From NCBI RefSeq assembly GCF_003019675.1, contig NZ_CP028105.1, forward strand, positions 124,001 through 188,000: 64,000 nt of DNA, in the 5' to 3' direction. Numbering within the stretch: position 1 is the stretch's first letter; the number at the start of each line of letters is the position of its first letter. This stretch comes from Fusobacterium ulcerans (lineage in GTDB: Bacteria > Fusobacteriota > Fusobacteriia > Fusobacteriales > Fusobacteriaceae). The position numbers and the translations under genes were made by a program. Shown piece after piece: positions 26,835 through 37,392 of the stretch. The notes under the pieces are model-generated. The model had not been told where the DNA came from. It was given only the letters and a program-made list of their open reading frames with translations, and did no database searches.

Positions 26835-27704
26835 TTATTCCTCCTTGTTCTTTGTAAGCTCACTTATTAAAGTTGAACCTAAAATTAGAACACCTCCTGC
26901 TATCTGCAAGAGTCCCATTCTTTCTCTTAAAAATATAGCTGAAATTATTACAGCAGATATAGGGTCTATATAACTCATAACTGCTATAGTTTGACCTTTC
27001 AATTCTTTCAAAGATGAAAAATATAGCAGATAAGCAAGCCCAGTATGAACTACTCCCAATATCAATATATATGGTATTGAAGATGCAGGCATTCTGAAAA
27101 TATTAAATCCTTCAACAGTAAATACATAAGGCATAAGTACAACTGCTGCTAAAATTAATTGTATGTAAGTTGTTTCAAGACTTTTTAAATTCTTTAGAAA
27201 TTTATTCATAAGCACAACACTAGCATAAAAAGCTGCTGCTGCAAGTCCATAAGAAATTCCTAGAAAATCATTTCTCCCCTCAGTAGCTCCCCCACTGTTT
27301 CCTACTATACACATCATTCCCAGCATTGCACAGGCAACACAGAGTATTTTTTTTAGAGTAAGTTTTTCTTTCAATATAAATGGCGAAAGAAGCATGACAA
27401 AAACTGGAGCAAAATAATAACTTAATGTAGCATTAGAAATAGTTGTATATTTATATGCCTGAAACAGAAATATCCAGTTCAATCCAATTGCTCCCCCTGA
27501 TAATAATAGAAGCAGAAGATTTGCTTTTACATCTTTAAAAGAAACTTTATTTTTTATAAGAAGAGAAACTACAACAAGAACAATTCCCCCTATTACTCCT
27601 CTTACCAATGCTATTTCACTGGAAGTCAAATCTATATTTTTTACAAATAATCCTATTGTTCCAAATATCAGCATTGCACTTACATTTCTTAACTTCGCTC
27701 CCAT
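26835..27704 (-). CDS. EamA/DMT-superfamily transporter
   Basis: 289 residues with ten predicted membrane segments in two homologous EamA halves (about 5-135 and 145-285). N-terminal LIFGTIGLFVKNIDLTSSEIALVRG and second-half LIQLILAAVVLMPYVF are typical of the RhaT/YdcZ-like metabolite exporters. First gene of a two-gene operon with the SGNH hydrolase. It may export an amino acid or metabolite; substrate not predictable. Confidence 0.85.
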   Translation of the reverse strand: MGAKLRNVSAMLIFGTIGLFVKNIDLTSSEIALVRGVIGGIVLVVVSLLIKNKVSFKDVKANLLLLLLSGGAIGLNWIFLFQAYKYTTISNATLSYYFAPVFVMLLSPFILKEKLTLKKILCVACAMLGMMCIVGNSGGATEGRNDFLGISYGLAAAAFYASVVLMNKFLKNLKSLETTYIQLILAAVVLMPYVFTVEGFNIFRMPASSIPYILILGVVHTGLAYLLYFSSLKELKGQTIAVMSYIDPISAVIISAIFLRERMGLLQIAGGVLILGSTLISELTKNKEE

Positions 27705-27726
27705 TCTCTCCCCCTATGTATAAAAA

Positions 27727-27763
27727 GAATGATGAGGTGATTTATAAAATCATACTCATCATC
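27727..27763 (-). terminator. Terminator after galU
   Basis: ATGATGAG with inner GTGATTT pairs with AAATCAT and CTCATCAT; on the minus strand the hairpin is followed by TCTTTTTAT. Confidence 0.8.
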
Positions 27764-27770
27764 TTAGTTA

Positions 27771-28652
27771 TTAATCTAATTTAAGTTCTGTTTTTAAATA
27801 TTTTAATAATTCTTCTCTTGTTTCTTCATTTTTAAGTCCAAACTCTATATTAGCTTTTAGAAGTCCTACTTTATTTCCAATGTCATATCTTTTTCCTTCA
27901 AAGTTGTAAGAAAGAACTCTTTCCCCATCTTTAAGCATATCCAATATAGCATCTGTAAGCTGTATTTCTCCACCTTTACCAGGTTTAACCTCTTCAAGAT
28001 ACTTGAATATCTTTCCTGTAAGAAGGTATCTTCCAAGACATGCAAAATTTGAAGGTGCTTCCTCAATAGATGGTTTCTCTATAAAATCTTCTATGACGCA
28101 AGTACTATCATCAAGTCTTTCAATAGGCTTCACTATTCCATATTTAGAAATATCTTTTTCTGCCACTTCCTGACATCCTACTATACTTGATCTATATTTT
28201 TCATATACATCTATCAGCTGCTTAGCTACTGGTCTTTCTGGATTATCTACTATATCATCTCCCAGAGCTATAACAAATGGATCATCTCCTATAAAAGGTT
28301 TTGCTTTTAATATAGCATGTCCCAAGCCTTTAGGAAGGTTCTGTCTCACATAAAAAATATTTGCCATAGTTGAAAGGTTTTCTATTTTTTCTAAAAGCTC
28401 ATCTTTTCCATCTTTTTGTAATGTATTTTCAAGTTCATATGAATAGTCAAAGTGATCCTCTATAGAATTTTTATTTCTTCCTGTAACAATTACTATATCT
28501 GTGATTCCAGATTTTACAAGCTCTTCTACAATATATTGTAAAGAAGGTTTATCAACTATTACAAGCATCTCTTTAGGCTGTGCCTTTGTAGCAGGTAATA
28601 CTCTTGTTCCTAATCCTGCTGCTGGAATTACTGCCTTTGTAACTTTTTTCAT
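27771..28652 (-). CDS. galU: UTP-glucose-1-phosphate uridylyltransferase
   Basis: 293 residues; makes UDP-glucose for envelope polysaccharides. Nucleotide-binding AVIPAAGLGTRVLPATKAQPKEML at the N-terminus, GLGHAILKAKPFIG, VIALGDDI and EIQLTDAI motifs are all present. Third gene of a likely operon with the acyltransferase and metG (25-nt gap from metG). It works downstream of the phosphoglucomutase at the left edge of the window. Confidence 0.95.
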   Translation of the reverse strand: MKKVTKAVIPAAGLGTRVLPATKAQPKEMLVIVDKPSLQYIVEELVKSGITDIVIVTGRNKNSIEDHFDYSYELENTLQKDGKDELLEKIENLSTMANIFYVRQNLPKGLGHAILKAKPFIGDDPFVIALGDDIVDNPERPVAKQLIDVYEKYRSSIVGCQEVAEKDISKYGIVKPIERLDDSTCVIEDFIEKPSIEEAPSNFACLGRYLLTGKIFKYLEEVKPGKGGEIQLTDAILDMLKDGERVLSYNFEGKRYDIGNKVGLLKANIEFGLKNEETREELLKYLKTELKLD

Positions 28653-28677
28653 TCTATATTTTCCTCCTGTATATTCC

Positions 28678-30603
28678 TTATTTTGCTCTTGACCCTACTA
28701 CTACACTTTTATCTACTTCTACTAATTTTAATCCATTTACTTTGTCTTCAGTACTTAAAAGCATTCCTTGAGATACTTCACCTCTTAGTTTAACTGTTTT
28801 TAAGTTAGTTATAGCAAGAACTTTTTTACCTACTAATTTTTCAGGTTCTGGATATGATTTTGCAATACCAGAAACTATTTGTCTAGCATGATCTCCAACA
28901 CTTACTTTAAATTTAAGAAGTTTATCTGCTCCAGCTATTTTTCCAGCTTCTAATATTTCCACAACCTGTATTTTTAATTTATCAAATTCAGAAATATCTA
29001 CAGCATTTTCTATTACTAATTCTGGATCAATTACCATTGGATCTTTTTTAGGTTCAAGAGCTTCTAAGTCAAGTCTTGGGAATATTGGTTCAGCATTTCC
29101 TAATACATGTCCTGCTGGAAGAAGATCCCAACCTTCAACCTCTGCTACTTTAGCATCTCTTACAGGTTTTTGTACTCCTAATTGATCCCAGATTTTTTGA
29201 GCTGCTGTTGGCATACATGGATAAATCATTACAGCAGTTTTGTATAATCCATTTACTAAATGGTTCATTACTACTGCAAGTCTGTCTTTTTTATCTTCAT
29301 CTTTGGCAAGTGCCCAAGGCATAGTTTCATCAATATATTTGTTAAGTCTTGATATAAATTTCCATATAGCTTCAAGAGATTTTGAGAATTGAACTATATT
29401 CATTTGTTCAGTAACTTCTTTTAAAGTTTCATTCCATAAATTTTCTATTTCATCATCAAAAGCATCTCTTGTTGTTCCAGCGGCTATTACACCATTAAAA
29501 TATTTTTTATACATTCCAAGTGTTCTGTTCAATAGGTTTCCTAAGTCATTTGCAAGATCAGAGTTTATTCTAGTTACCACTGATTTTGTTGAATAGTCTC
29601 CATCATTTCCAAATTGAACTTCTCTTAATAAGCAGTATCTGAAAGCATCTACACCATATTTTTTAGTTTCTGCCACTGGGTCTACTACATTCCCTTTAGA
29701 CTTAGACATTTTTTCTCCCTCAGAAGTCCACCAACCATGAGCAACAATATTATCTGGAAGTTTTACTCCTGCTGAAAGAAGCATACAAGGCCAGATAATA
29801 GCATGGAATCTTACTATATCTTTTCCTAAAAGATGTACAACTTCTCCATTAGTCCAGAATTTATCAAATAACTCAGGATTATTTTCATACCCTACAGCTG
29901 TAAGATAGTTAGTAAGAGCATCAAACCATACATAAGTTATATGTCCTGGTGCAAACTCTATTGGAATACCCCATTCAAAAGTATTTCTAGATATAGACAG
30001 ATCCTGTAATCCCTGTTTAATGAAAGAAACAACTTCATTTTTTCTCGAACGAGGAAGAATAAAGTCAGGATGAGAATCTATATGAGCTAAAAGAGCATCT
30101 TGGTATTTTGACATTTTAAAGAAGTATGATTCCTCTTTTACTACTCTTAATTCTTTTCCACAGTCTGGACAATGATTTCCATTTACTATTTGATTTTCAG
30201 GAACAAATGTCTCACAAGATACACAGTATTTCCCTGAATACTCTCCTTTATATATATCTCCATTTTCATACACTTTTTTCAATATTTTCTTTACAGCTTC
30301 CTTATGTCTTGGTTCTGTAGTTCTTATAAAATCTGTATATTCTATATTTAAAGCTTTCCACATCTCCACAAATTTTGGTGCCATTATATCTGTCCACTCT
30401 TGAGGTGTATATCCTTTTTGTTTAGCAGTTTCTTCTACTTTCTGTCCATGTTCATCTGTTCCAGTTAAGAAGAAAACATCATACCCCATAGTTTTTTTAT
30501 ATCTAGCTATAACATCTGCTGCTATTGTTGTATAAGCACTCCCTACATGCGGATCTCCATTTACATAATAAATTGGTGTTGTTACATAAAAATTTTTACT
30601 CAT
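28678..30603 (-). CDS. metG: Methionyl-tRNA synthetase
   Basis: Class I aminoacyl-tRNA synthetase of 641 residues. HIGH motif appears as HVGS (residues 19-22), with the zinc knuckle CVSC...CPDC near 127-150 and KMSKS near 298. A C-terminal tRNA-binding EMAP-like domain spans about 540-641 (FDKLKIQVVEILE...GVSQGML-type sequence). Start ATG 30603 with GGAGAG upstream. No T-box leader: the upstream acyltransferase gene ends 31 nt away. Confidence 0.97.
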   Translation of the reverse strand: MSKNFYVTTPIYYVNGDPHVGSAYTTIAADVIARYKKTMGYDVFFLTGTDEHGQKVEETAKQKGYTPQEWTDIMAPKFVEMWKALNIEYTDFIRTTEPRHKEAVKKILKKVYENGDIYKGEYSGKYCVSCETFVPENQIVNGNHCPDCGKELRVVKEESYFFKMSKYQDALLAHIDSHPDFILPRSRKNEVVSFIKQGLQDLSISRNTFEWGIPIEFAPGHITYVWFDALTNYLTAVGYENNPELFDKFWTNGEVVHLLGKDIVRFHAIIWPCMLLSAGVKLPDNIVAHGWWTSEGEKMSKSKGNVVDPVAETKKYGVDAFRYCLLREVQFGNDGDYSTKSVVTRINSDLANDLGNLLNRTLGMYKKYFNGVIAAGTTRDAFDDEIENLWNETLKEVTEQMNIVQFSKSLEAIWKFISRLNKYIDETMPWALAKDEDKKDRLAVVMNHLVNGLYKTAVMIYPCMPTAAQKIWDQLGVQKPVRDAKVAEVEGWDLLPAGHVLGNAEPIFPRLDLEALEPKKDPMVIDPELVIENAVDISEFDKLKIQVVEILEAGKIAGADKLLKFKVSVGDHARQIVSGIAKSYPEPEKLVGKKVLAITNLKTVKLRGEVSQGMLLSTEDKVNGLKLVEVDKSVVVGSRAK

Positions 30604-30634
30604 TTATCTCTCCTCTCAATATCAGATCTTCTCA

Positions 30635-31276
30635 CTAAAAATATTTTTCAGCTTCTTTATCTAATTCATTTAATTTATTTTTTAATATTTCACAGTATTC
30701 CTCTACATTTGCATCTTTAGGTATATCTATTGGATCTCCCATTAAAAATACCATTGTTGTAAAAGGTTTGGGAAATTGAAATTTATCCCAAGCTTTATTA
30801 AATGTCCATTTACTCTTATAGGCCCCTCCCAGGGGAACCATCCGCATACTTCCTTTTTGAGCTAAATAAATCATTCCGGGCTTCACCTCATATATAGGTC
30901 CCTTAGGTCCATCTACTGGAGTCCCTATACTATATCCCTTTTTCATCAGTTTAATAAGAGATATCAAACTGGATGTTGAGTTTTTATCTGAAGAACCTCT
31001 TACCATATGAAATCCCATTTTTTCCAAAGGCACAGAAATAAGCTCGCCATCTTTTGAAGGACTGGCAAGCACTGCTCTCTTTTCTATATAATCAAGACAA
31101 AGAGTTGGAGCTACAAGTTTATTATGCCAAAATGCAAAAACATAACTCTCTTCATTTTCTTTGACTTTATCATTCTTTATTATTTTTATATTTAATGTTT
31201 TTCCTACTATTCTCAGTATGTAATAAAGAATTAATCCATACCTACGATATTTAACTGCCTCTCTTTCCCTGCTCAT
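30635..31276 (-). CDS. DUF374-family lysophospholipid acyltransferase-like protein
   Basis: 213-residue membrane-associated acyltransferase-fold protein. It has FAFWHNKLVAP (in place of HxxxxD), ASPSKDGELI and GTPVDGPKGP, the signature set of DUF374, which is often found near lipid A/Kdo genes in diderms. Start at 31276 following AGGAGA; the in-frame ATG at 31291 has no ribosome binding site. First gene of the metG-galU operon. It may acylate a lipid A or phospholipid precursor; the substrate is inferred from the family only. Confidence 0.8.
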   Translation of the reverse strand: MSREREAVKYRRYGLILYYILRIVGKTLNIKIIKNDKVKENEESYVFAFWHNKLVAPTLCLDYIEKRAVLASPSKDGELISVPLEKMGFHMVRGSSDKNSTSSLISLIKLMKKGYSIGTPVDGPKGPIYEVKPGMIYLAQKGSMRMVPLGGAYKSKWTFNKAWDKFQFPKPFTTMVFLMGDPIDIPKDANVEEYCEILKNKLNELDKEAEKYF

Positions 31277-31917
31277 GTCAATTCTCCTCAAGTCAATTAT
31301 AGTATCTATTAATTATAACATTATTCATTTTTAAAGTAAATGTAAAACTGCTAAAACCTTATACAGTTCTATTATCAAAAATTTTCAAATAAAAAAATCA
31401 TCTTATATTTTATATCATTTATAAAATAATTTATTTTTTCTTTAGAAAATTTAAAACTTAATATTTTTTCTATTGTATATAATTATATTTTAAGAGATGT
31501 TATAAATCAACTGTTTTCTATAAAAACTTTATCTCAGATTAATCACATATAAAATATTTTTATTTAAAATTAAAATATAAATAAAATTTTAAAAACTTAA
31601 AATCTACATTGGATCTCAGATTAACAATAAGTTATAAAATATTAAATTTAGTTTTTTATTTTTCCAACACAATAAAAGCATTAAACAATCATTTAACTAT
31701 AATAGAATAATTTTGTATTTTTACGTTTTTAAACATTAATATCCTTAAAAATTACAATTTAGTTTTATCTGCTTGTTTTTTAAGAATATTTGAATTTGAC
31801 AAAAACTGCAATATAAGATAAACTTATTTTGAAATATGGTTTTTATCACTCAATAAAAACTTATATCTCTCTACTTGAAATATTAAAATTATAAAATATT
31901 ATATATAGGAGTTATTT
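31277..31917 (+). promoter_or_regulatory. Long AT-rich intergenic region with Wzz-like gene promoter
   Basis: 641 nt of very AT-rich sequence without a convincing ORF or RNA family. Promoter for the downstream gene: TTGACA 31796-31801, 17-nt spacer, TAAACT 31819-31824. ATCTCAGATTAA occurs twice (near 31539 and 31614) as a direct repeat of unknown meaning. A 5' UTR of about 85 nt follows the promoter. Confidence 0.6.
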
Positions 31918-32874
31918 ATGAACCAATTAGAAAAAAGAGAATACTATGAAGAAGATGAGATAGATATCTATGAGTTAGTCGATATCATCATCAAAAGAAA
32001 AATTTTAGTTTTGGGGATTTTTATTATCTGTTCTTTGTTGGGATTAGGAGCTGCACTCTTTGTCAGAAGCCACAAAGAAAATACTTTGGCTTTAAAATTT
32101 AATATCAATTATTACAAACTTGAAAGTAATTATTTCTTTAAAAAGTCTGGATTGACTTTGAATAGAATAAATATAGATAACATTTTAATTACCAATAAAT
32201 ATGTTGATGAATTTTTCAAAATTGAAGAATTAAACACTCTTTATTTAGAAAAGATTAGCAAAGAAAATGAAAGTGATTATTCAAAATCTAAATTTTTAAA
32301 CAATATTTTAAGAATAAATTATAATAAAGACAGTAATAGCTACACTGTATCAGTTACTATGAAAAAAAATCTTGAGCTTCAAAAAAATATTTTGAATAAA
32401 TATATTGATATTGTAAAATCTATCAGCCATATACAAGTTGATGATGAAATAGAAAATAGATATGAATTTCTTGAAAAAGAAAATAAAGAATCAAGAGAAA
32501 AACTTAATATAATAGAAAATACTATTAAAGAACTTATTGAGAAAGAAAAGAATACTATAACAAAAGATACTAATATAAAAGACTTTATAGAATACACTAA
32601 TCCTGTTCTAAATGTAGAAAAGGAAAAAGTAAGTGATTTATATAATCAAAGCTCTGAAATGCTTATTGGTTTAAATGGATTGACAAGAGATCCTAATATA
32701 AAAAATATAGTTTCTTTAGATTCTTCTGTCTATGAAATAGAAGCAAAAAGCAAAGCTAAAATGATTCTGGCAATAGGGGTATTATTCGGAATAGTACTGG
32801 GAATAATGAGTGCTTTCGTTGCTGAATTTATAGATAATTACAAGAAAAGATCAATTACTCTTATTAAAAAATAA
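31918..32874 (+). CDS. Wzz-like polysaccharide chain-length determinant, orphan copy 1
   Basis: 318-residue inner-membrane protein. Acidic N-terminus with the DIYELVDIIIKRK motif, TM1 at about 32-52, a periplasmic helical/coiled-coil domain of about 220 residues, TM2 at about 280-302 (MILAIGVLFGIVLGIMSAFVAEF) and a short Lys-rich tail. This is the polysaccharide co-polymerase (PCP) architecture. No glycosyltransferase or polymerase genes are adjacent. Start ATG 31918 after AGGAG. Confidence 0.8.
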   Translation: MNQLEKREYYEEDEIDIYELVDIIIKRKILVLGIFIICSLLGLGAALFVRSHKENTLALKFNINYYKLESNYFFKKSGLTLNRINIDNILITNKYVDEFFKIEELNTLYLEKISKENESDYSKSKFLNNILRINYNKDSNSYTVSVTMKKNLELQKNILNKYIDIVKSISHIQVDDEIENRYEFLEKENKESREKLNIIENTIKELIEKEKNTITKDTNIKDFIEYTNPVLNVEKEKVSDLYNQSSEMLIGLNGLTRDPNIKNIVSLDSSVYEIEAKSKAKMILAIGVLFGIVLGIMSAFVAEFIDNYKKRSITLIKK

Positions 32875-32896
32875 TACAAAAATTGAAATATAATGT

Positions 32897-32943
32897 ACTG
32901 CATCTAAAATCTTAGAAATTAAGAAAGAAGGTGCAGTTTTTAT
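32897..32943 (+). terminator. Terminator after Wzz-like copy 1
   Basis: ACTGCATC (32897-32904) / GGTGCAGT (32930-32937) followed by TTTTTAT. Confidence 0.65.
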
Positions 32944-32978
32944 ATTCTCTTCCTTAAATTTTTTAATTCTAACATAAT

Positions 32979-33010
32979 AGGCTATAGATAAAATAAATTA
33001 TCTATAGCCT
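32979..33010 (-). terminator. Hairpin downstream of carB1
   Basis: Perfect 13-bp stem AGGCTATAGATAA / TTATCTATAGCCT. The T-run after it on the minus strand is weak, so it may be a stability hairpin as well as a terminator. Confidence 0.55.
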
Positions 33011-33026
33011 GCTGTTTTAACTAGAA

Positions 33027-36000
33027 CTAAATTTTACTTACATCAAACACTTCTAGTTTTGCTTCATCTACGTGTCTGTCCTGCATTCTAAGAATAGCAC
33101 TTATAGTATCAAGAGATGTTAATACTTCTACTCCATACTCTATTGCTGTCCTTCTCATTTTAAATCCATCTCTTTGAGCGTCATTTGCTTTTGTTGGTGT
33201 ATTTATTAATAGATCTACTTCTCTATTTTTTAATACATCAGAGATATTTGGCGATGGCTCATCTATTTTATTTATTACTGTTGCCTCTACTCCATTTTCT
33301 GCTAGGAATTTTTGTGTTCCACTTGTTGCAAATAGAATTGATCCGTGCTCTACCAGACTTTTAGCAATTGGTAAAAACTCTGCTTTATCTTTGTCTCTGA
33401 TAGTTACTAATATTTTTCTGTCTTTGATAAGATGTACTCTTTTTGCTCCAAGCAGTCCTTTATAGATAGCCTCATCTACATTATTTCCTACTCCCAGTAC
33501 CTCTCCTGTTGATCTCATTTCTGGTCCTAATGATACCTCTACACTTGATAGTTTTTCTGTTGAGAATACTGGTACTTTTACTGCTACTACATTTGGCTTC
33601 TTGTAAATTCCTGTTCCATATGCCATATCTTTTAGTTTTTCTCCAAGCGCTACTCTTGTTGCTATTTCAATAACCGGCACTCCTGATACTTTTGAGATAT
33701 ATGGAACTGTTCTTGATGATCTTGGGTTTACCTCTATTACATACAGCTCATTTTCATAAGCGATAAACTGAATATTCATCATACCTTTTACTTCAAGAGC
33801 TTTTGCTATTTTATATGTTATTTCAAGAATCTTGTCCTCTGTTCCCTCATATAGATTCTGCTGAGGATAGATAGTGATTGAGTCTCCAGAGTGGATACCT
33901 GCTCTTTCCAAATGCTCCATTACTCCCGGAATAAGTACCTCTTCTCCATCACACACTGCATCTACTTCTAATTCGATTCCGTTTAGATATTTATCTATCA
34001 ACACTGGATTTGATGGATCTCTGTCAAATGATGCTTCCAGATATTTTACTAGATTGTACTCGTCATGGCATATTTCCATTCCTTGTCCACCTAGTACATA
34101 TGATGGTCTTACCAGCACTGGATAGTTTATTTCATTTGCTATTTCTATTCCATGCTCAATATCCCACACTGCTCTTCCTTTAGGCCTTTTTATATCCAGT
34201 TCTTCCATCATTTCTTCAAATCTTTCTCTGTCTTCTGCTTCGTCTATTTTGTCTGCACTTGTTCCTATTACTTTGATTCCTCTATCGCTCAAATCATTTG
34301 CTAATTTGATTGCTGTCTGTCCTCCAAATTGAAGTATTACTCCCTCTGGTTTCTCTTTTTCAAGGATATTCATTATATCTTCTGTTACTAATGGTTCAAA
34401 GTATAGTTTGTCTGCTGTTGAGAAGTCTGTTGAAACTGTCTCTGGGTTATTGTTTATTATGATGCTTTCTATTCCCAGTTTTTTCAATGTTTTTACTGCA
34501 TGAACTGTACAATAGTCAAATTCTATTCCTTGTCCAATTCTTATCGGTCCTGATCCTATTACCACTATTTTTCTTCTGTTAGATACTTCTACTTCATCAT
34601 ATTGATCATATGTTGAGTAATAATATGAAGATGTTGCTTTAAATTCTCCAGCACAAGTGTCAACCATTTTATATACCGGCAATATATGAAGCTCTTTTCT
34701 CTTAGAAGTTATATCTTCTTCACTTATTTTCATAAGTTCAGCTATACCTTTATCTGAGAATCCTTTCTTTTTAAGCTTTCTTAAATAGATCTCATCTAAA
34801 TCTCTAAGAGACATTCTTTTTACTATTTCTTCCTGTTTAACAATCCATTCAATTTTCTCCATGAAGAATTTATCTATTCCAGTAATTTTCTGTAATTTTT
34901 CTTTGATGTATCCTCTTCTAAGCATCTCTGCCACTATGAAGATTCTTTCATCATCTGGTTTTACAACTGCTGCTTTTAACTCTTCCATAGTCATTTTCTT
35001 AGCAACTGGATGTTCTAAATTGTATCTTCCTATTTCAAGTGATCTGATACCTTTCAGTAATGCTGCCTCAAAATTATTTCCTATTGCCATAACTTCCCCT
35101 GTTGCCATCATTTTTGTACCTAATCTTCTATTTGCTTTTTTGAATTTATCAAACGGCCATTTAGGTATTTTTACAACTATATAGTCAATTGTAGGATCAA
35201 AGCAGGCATAAGTAGTTTGAGTAGCCTCATTGATTATCTCATTAAGAGTATATCCCATAGCCAGCTTTGTTGATACTCTTGCAATAGGATATCCTGTTGC
35301 TTTAGAAGCTAGTGCTGATGATCTTGATACTCTTGGGTTGATCTCTATTATTGCATACTCAAATGATTTTGGATGAAGAGCAAATTGTACGTTACATCCT
35401 CCAATAACTCCAACTTCATTTACTATTTTTACAGCTGAAGCTCTCAGCATTCTGCACTCTTTATCAGATAAAGTCTGTGTAGGAGCAACAACTATTGAGT
35501 CTCCAGTATGAATTCCCACTGGATCCACATTCTCCATATTACATACAACTATTGTATTTCCATTTTTATCTCTTATTACTTCATACTCTATTTCTTTCCA
35601 ACCATATATAGATTTTTCAAGAAGAACCTGTCCTACCATTGACAGAGCCAGCCCTTTCATAAGGATGTCTTCCAGTTCATTAGGGTCGTTTGCTATTCCT
35701 CCCCCAGTACCTCCCAATGTATAAGCAGGTCTTACTACTACTGGATAACCTATTTCTCTAGCTACTTCAAATCCTTCTTCCAAAGTTTCTACTATTTTAC
35801 TTTGAATAATAGGCTCTCCAAGTTTATTCATAGTTTCTCTGAATATCTCTCTGTCTTCACCTTTTTTGATAGCTTCTACAGATGTTCCTATTACTTTTAC
35901 TCCATATTTTTCAAGAATACCTTTTTCATGTAATTCTACCACCATGTTCAGACCTGTTTGTCCTCCCATTCCAGCGATTACAGAGTCTGGTTTTTCTTTA

Positions 36001-36233
36001 GCTATTACTTTCTCAACAAAGTCCAAAGTAATTGGCTCGATATATATTCTATCAGCTACTGCTTTATCTGTCATTATTGTTGCTGGGTTAGAGTTGATAA
36101 GCACAACTTCTATTCCCTCTTTTTTCAAAGTTTCACAAGCTTGAGTTCCTGAATAGTCAAACTCTGCTGCCTGTCCTATTATGATTGGTCCTGAACCTAT
36201 AACTAATGTTTTCTTTATAGACTTATCTAACAT
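33027..36233 (-). CDS. carB: Carbamoyl-phosphate synthase large subunit, copy 1
   Basis: 1068 residues: two ATP-grasp synthetase halves (each with GSGPIxIGQ and IEINPRxSRSS/T) and a C-terminal MGS-like allosteric domain (about 935-1068). It makes carbamoyl phosphate from bicarbonate, two ATP and ammonia. Catalytic and nucleotide-binding motifs look intact. It lies 9 nt after its partner carA1, which lacks glutaminase residues, so ammonia must come from solution. The second half is almost identical in DNA to carB2 at 45 kb. ATG 36233. Confidence 0.96.
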   Translation of the reverse strand: MLDKSIKKTLVIGSGPIIIGQAAEFDYSGTQACETLKKEGIEVVLINSNPATIMTDKAVADRIYIEPITLDFVEKVIAKEKPDSVIAGMGGQTGLNMVVELHEKGILEKYGVKVIGTSVEAIKKGEDREIFRETMNKLGEPIIQSKIVETLEEGFEVAREIGYPVVVRPAYTLGGTGGGIANDPNELEDILMKGLALSMVGQVLLEKSIYGWKEIEYEVIRDKNGNTIVVCNMENVDPVGIHTGDSIVVAPTQTLSDKECRMLRASAVKIVNEVGVIGGCNVQFALHPKSFEYAIIEINPRVSRSSALASKATGYPIARVSTKLAMGYTLNEIINEATQTTYACFDPTIDYIVVKIPKWPFDKFKKANRRLGTKMMATGEVMAIGNNFEAALLKGIRSLEIGRYNLEHPVAKKMTMEELKAAVVKPDDERIFIVAEMLRRGYIKEKLQKITGIDKFFMEKIEWIVKQEEIVKRMSLRDLDEIYLRKLKKKGFSDKGIAELMKISEEDITSKRKELHILPVYKMVDTCAGEFKATSSYYYSTYDQYDEVEVSNRRKIVVIGSGPIRIGQGIEFDYCTVHAVKTLKKLGIESIIINNNPETVSTDFSTADKLYFEPLVTEDIMNILEKEKPEGVILQFGGQTAIKLANDLSDRGIKVIGTSADKIDEAEDRERFEEMMEELDIKRPKGRAVWDIEHGIEIANEINYPVLVRPSYVLGGQGMEICHDEYNLVKYLEASFDRDPSNPVLIDKYLNGIELEVDAVCDGEEVLIPGVMEHLERAGIHSGDSITIYPQQNLYEGTEDKILEITYKIAKALEVKGMMNIQFIAYENELYVIEVNPRSSRTVPYISKVSGVPVIEIATRVALGEKLKDMAYGTGIYKKPNVVAVKVPVFSTEKLSSVEVSLGPEMRSTGEVLGVGNNVDEAIYKGLLGAKRVHLIKDRKILVTIRDKDKAEFLPIAKSLVEHGSILFATSGTQKFLAENGVEATVINKIDEPSPNISDVLKNREVDLLINTPTKANDAQRDGFKMRRTAIEYGVEVLTSLDTISAILRMQDRHVDEAKLEVFDVSKI

Positions 36234-36242
36234 TTTCCCCTC

Positions 36243-37346
36243 CTAATTCAGATGTGCTTCTTTTTTTTCACATTCTTTATCATTATTTTTTTCAACTATC
36301 CCTTTTTCAATTACAGCCATGAAATCAGTAAACACATTATTCAAATCTTCTCCAGAAAGATCCGGCATAAATTGAACTCCCATAGCAGCAAGAGAATCAC
36401 ATCTAAATCCTTCTATTGTTTTGTCATTAAGATTCATGTGAGTAGTTTCAGAAGCTCCACCTAGATTTTCTATTGAATATCCATGATTCTGATCTGTTAT
36501 ATATATTTTTTTTCTATTTAAATCTTCTACAGGGTGATTTACTCCTCTGTGTCCATTTTTCATTTTTGTTACACTTCCACCTAGAGCTAAATTCATTATT
36601 TGAGCTCCAAGAGATATTCCAAGCATTGGAACATTAGACAGTGTTCCTTTTACTTCCTTAATTATTTCCTTCATTTCGTTTGGATCTCCAGGACCACTTG
36701 AAATAATAAGACCATCAAGACTATGTCTCAATAATTCATTTGATGAAGTATTATAAGGGAATACAGATACAGCAAATCCCATTTTTTCCAATAGATCTAA
36801 AGTACTTCTTTTTACCCCTAAGTCTAATACACCTATTTTTAGTCCATTTCCGCCAATTTCAATTATACCTTTTCTGCTCACCTGCTCTACTGCATTTTCA
36901 TATGAAAAATTATCAAATCTTTCTTTTAATTCTTTGTGTGTTAATTCTTTATCTGTAATAATAGCCTTCATCGAACCTTTATCTCTTATTATTTTAGTTA
37001 ATTCTCTAGTATCTACACCTTTGAATCCAACTACATTATATTGACTTAAAAATCCTTCTAAAGTCATCTCACATCTAAAGTTATTTGGAAGTTTCGCATC
37101 TTCCTTTATAATAAATCCTTTTAGATGAATTTTGTCTGATTCCATATCCTCAAGATTTAATCCATAGTTCCCAACCATAGGATACGTCATAACAACTATC
37201 TTTCCATAAAGAGATGGATCTGTTAAAACCTCCTGATACCCAGTCATTCCAGTAGTAAAAACTATTTCCCCAGTTGTCTCTCCAAAATGTCCAAAAATTT
37301 TTCCATCAAAACTCATACCATTTTCTAGAATAAGCTTTCCTTTCAT
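36243..37346 (-). CDS. carA: CarA paralog with inactivated glutaminase site
   Basis: 367-residue small-subunit homolog. The N-terminal domain (MTGYQE...DTRELTKIIR) and the class I amidotransferase fold are preserved, including SSGPGDP, GHRGVNHPV and ITDQNHGYS. The catalytic triad is lost: GISLGAQ has Ser245 for Cys, and VQFMPD has Met327 and Asp329 for His and Glu. The intact paralog at 48.3 kb has Cys245, His327 and Glu329 at the same positions. A 17-residue Lys/Glu-rich tail is extra. It is probably structural, supporting ammonia-dependent CarB as vertebrate CPS1 does with its dead glutaminase. ATG 37346 after AGGAGG. Confidence 0.93.
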   Translation of the reverse strand: MKGKLILENGMSFDGKIFGHFGETTGEIVFTTGMTGYQEVLTDPSLYGKIVVMTYPMVGNYGLNLEDMESDKIHLKGFIIKEDAKLPNNFRCEMTLEGFLSQYNVVGFKGVDTRELTKIIRDKGSMKAIITDKELTHKELKERFDNFSYENAVEQVSRKGIIEIGGNGLKIGVLDLGVKRSTLDLLEKMGFAVSVFPYNTSSNELLRHSLDGLIISSGPGDPNEMKEIIKEVKGTLSNVPMLGISLGAQIMNLALGGSVTKMKNGHRGVNHPVEDLNRKKIYITDQNHGYSIENLGGASETTHMNLNDKTIEGFRCDSLAAMGVQFMPDLSGEDLNNVFTDFMAVIEKGIVEKNNDKECEKKEAHLN

Positions 37347-37358
37347 CTTACCTCCTCT

Positions 37359-37392
37359 AAAAAAAAAGATATAACTATAAAAGTTATATCTC
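37359..37392 (-). terminator. carA1 leader terminator (attenuator)
   Basis: Minus strand AGATATAACT-TTTAT-AGTTATATCT followed by nine T, 12-20 nt before the carA1 ribosome binding site. The leader ORF stop codon lies in its 5' arm. Confidence 0.88.

Noticed and set aside
31539-31625. Two ATCTCAGATTAA copies as a regulator-binding pair
   Set aside because: Only two copies, about 75 bp apart in very AT-rich DNA more than 170 bp upstream of the promoter; too weak to claim.
33874-36152. Plus-strand frames antisense to carB (up to 107 codons), repeated in carB2
   Set aside because: They appear in both carB copies because the sense strand is conserved; composition is that of antisense shadow ORFs.
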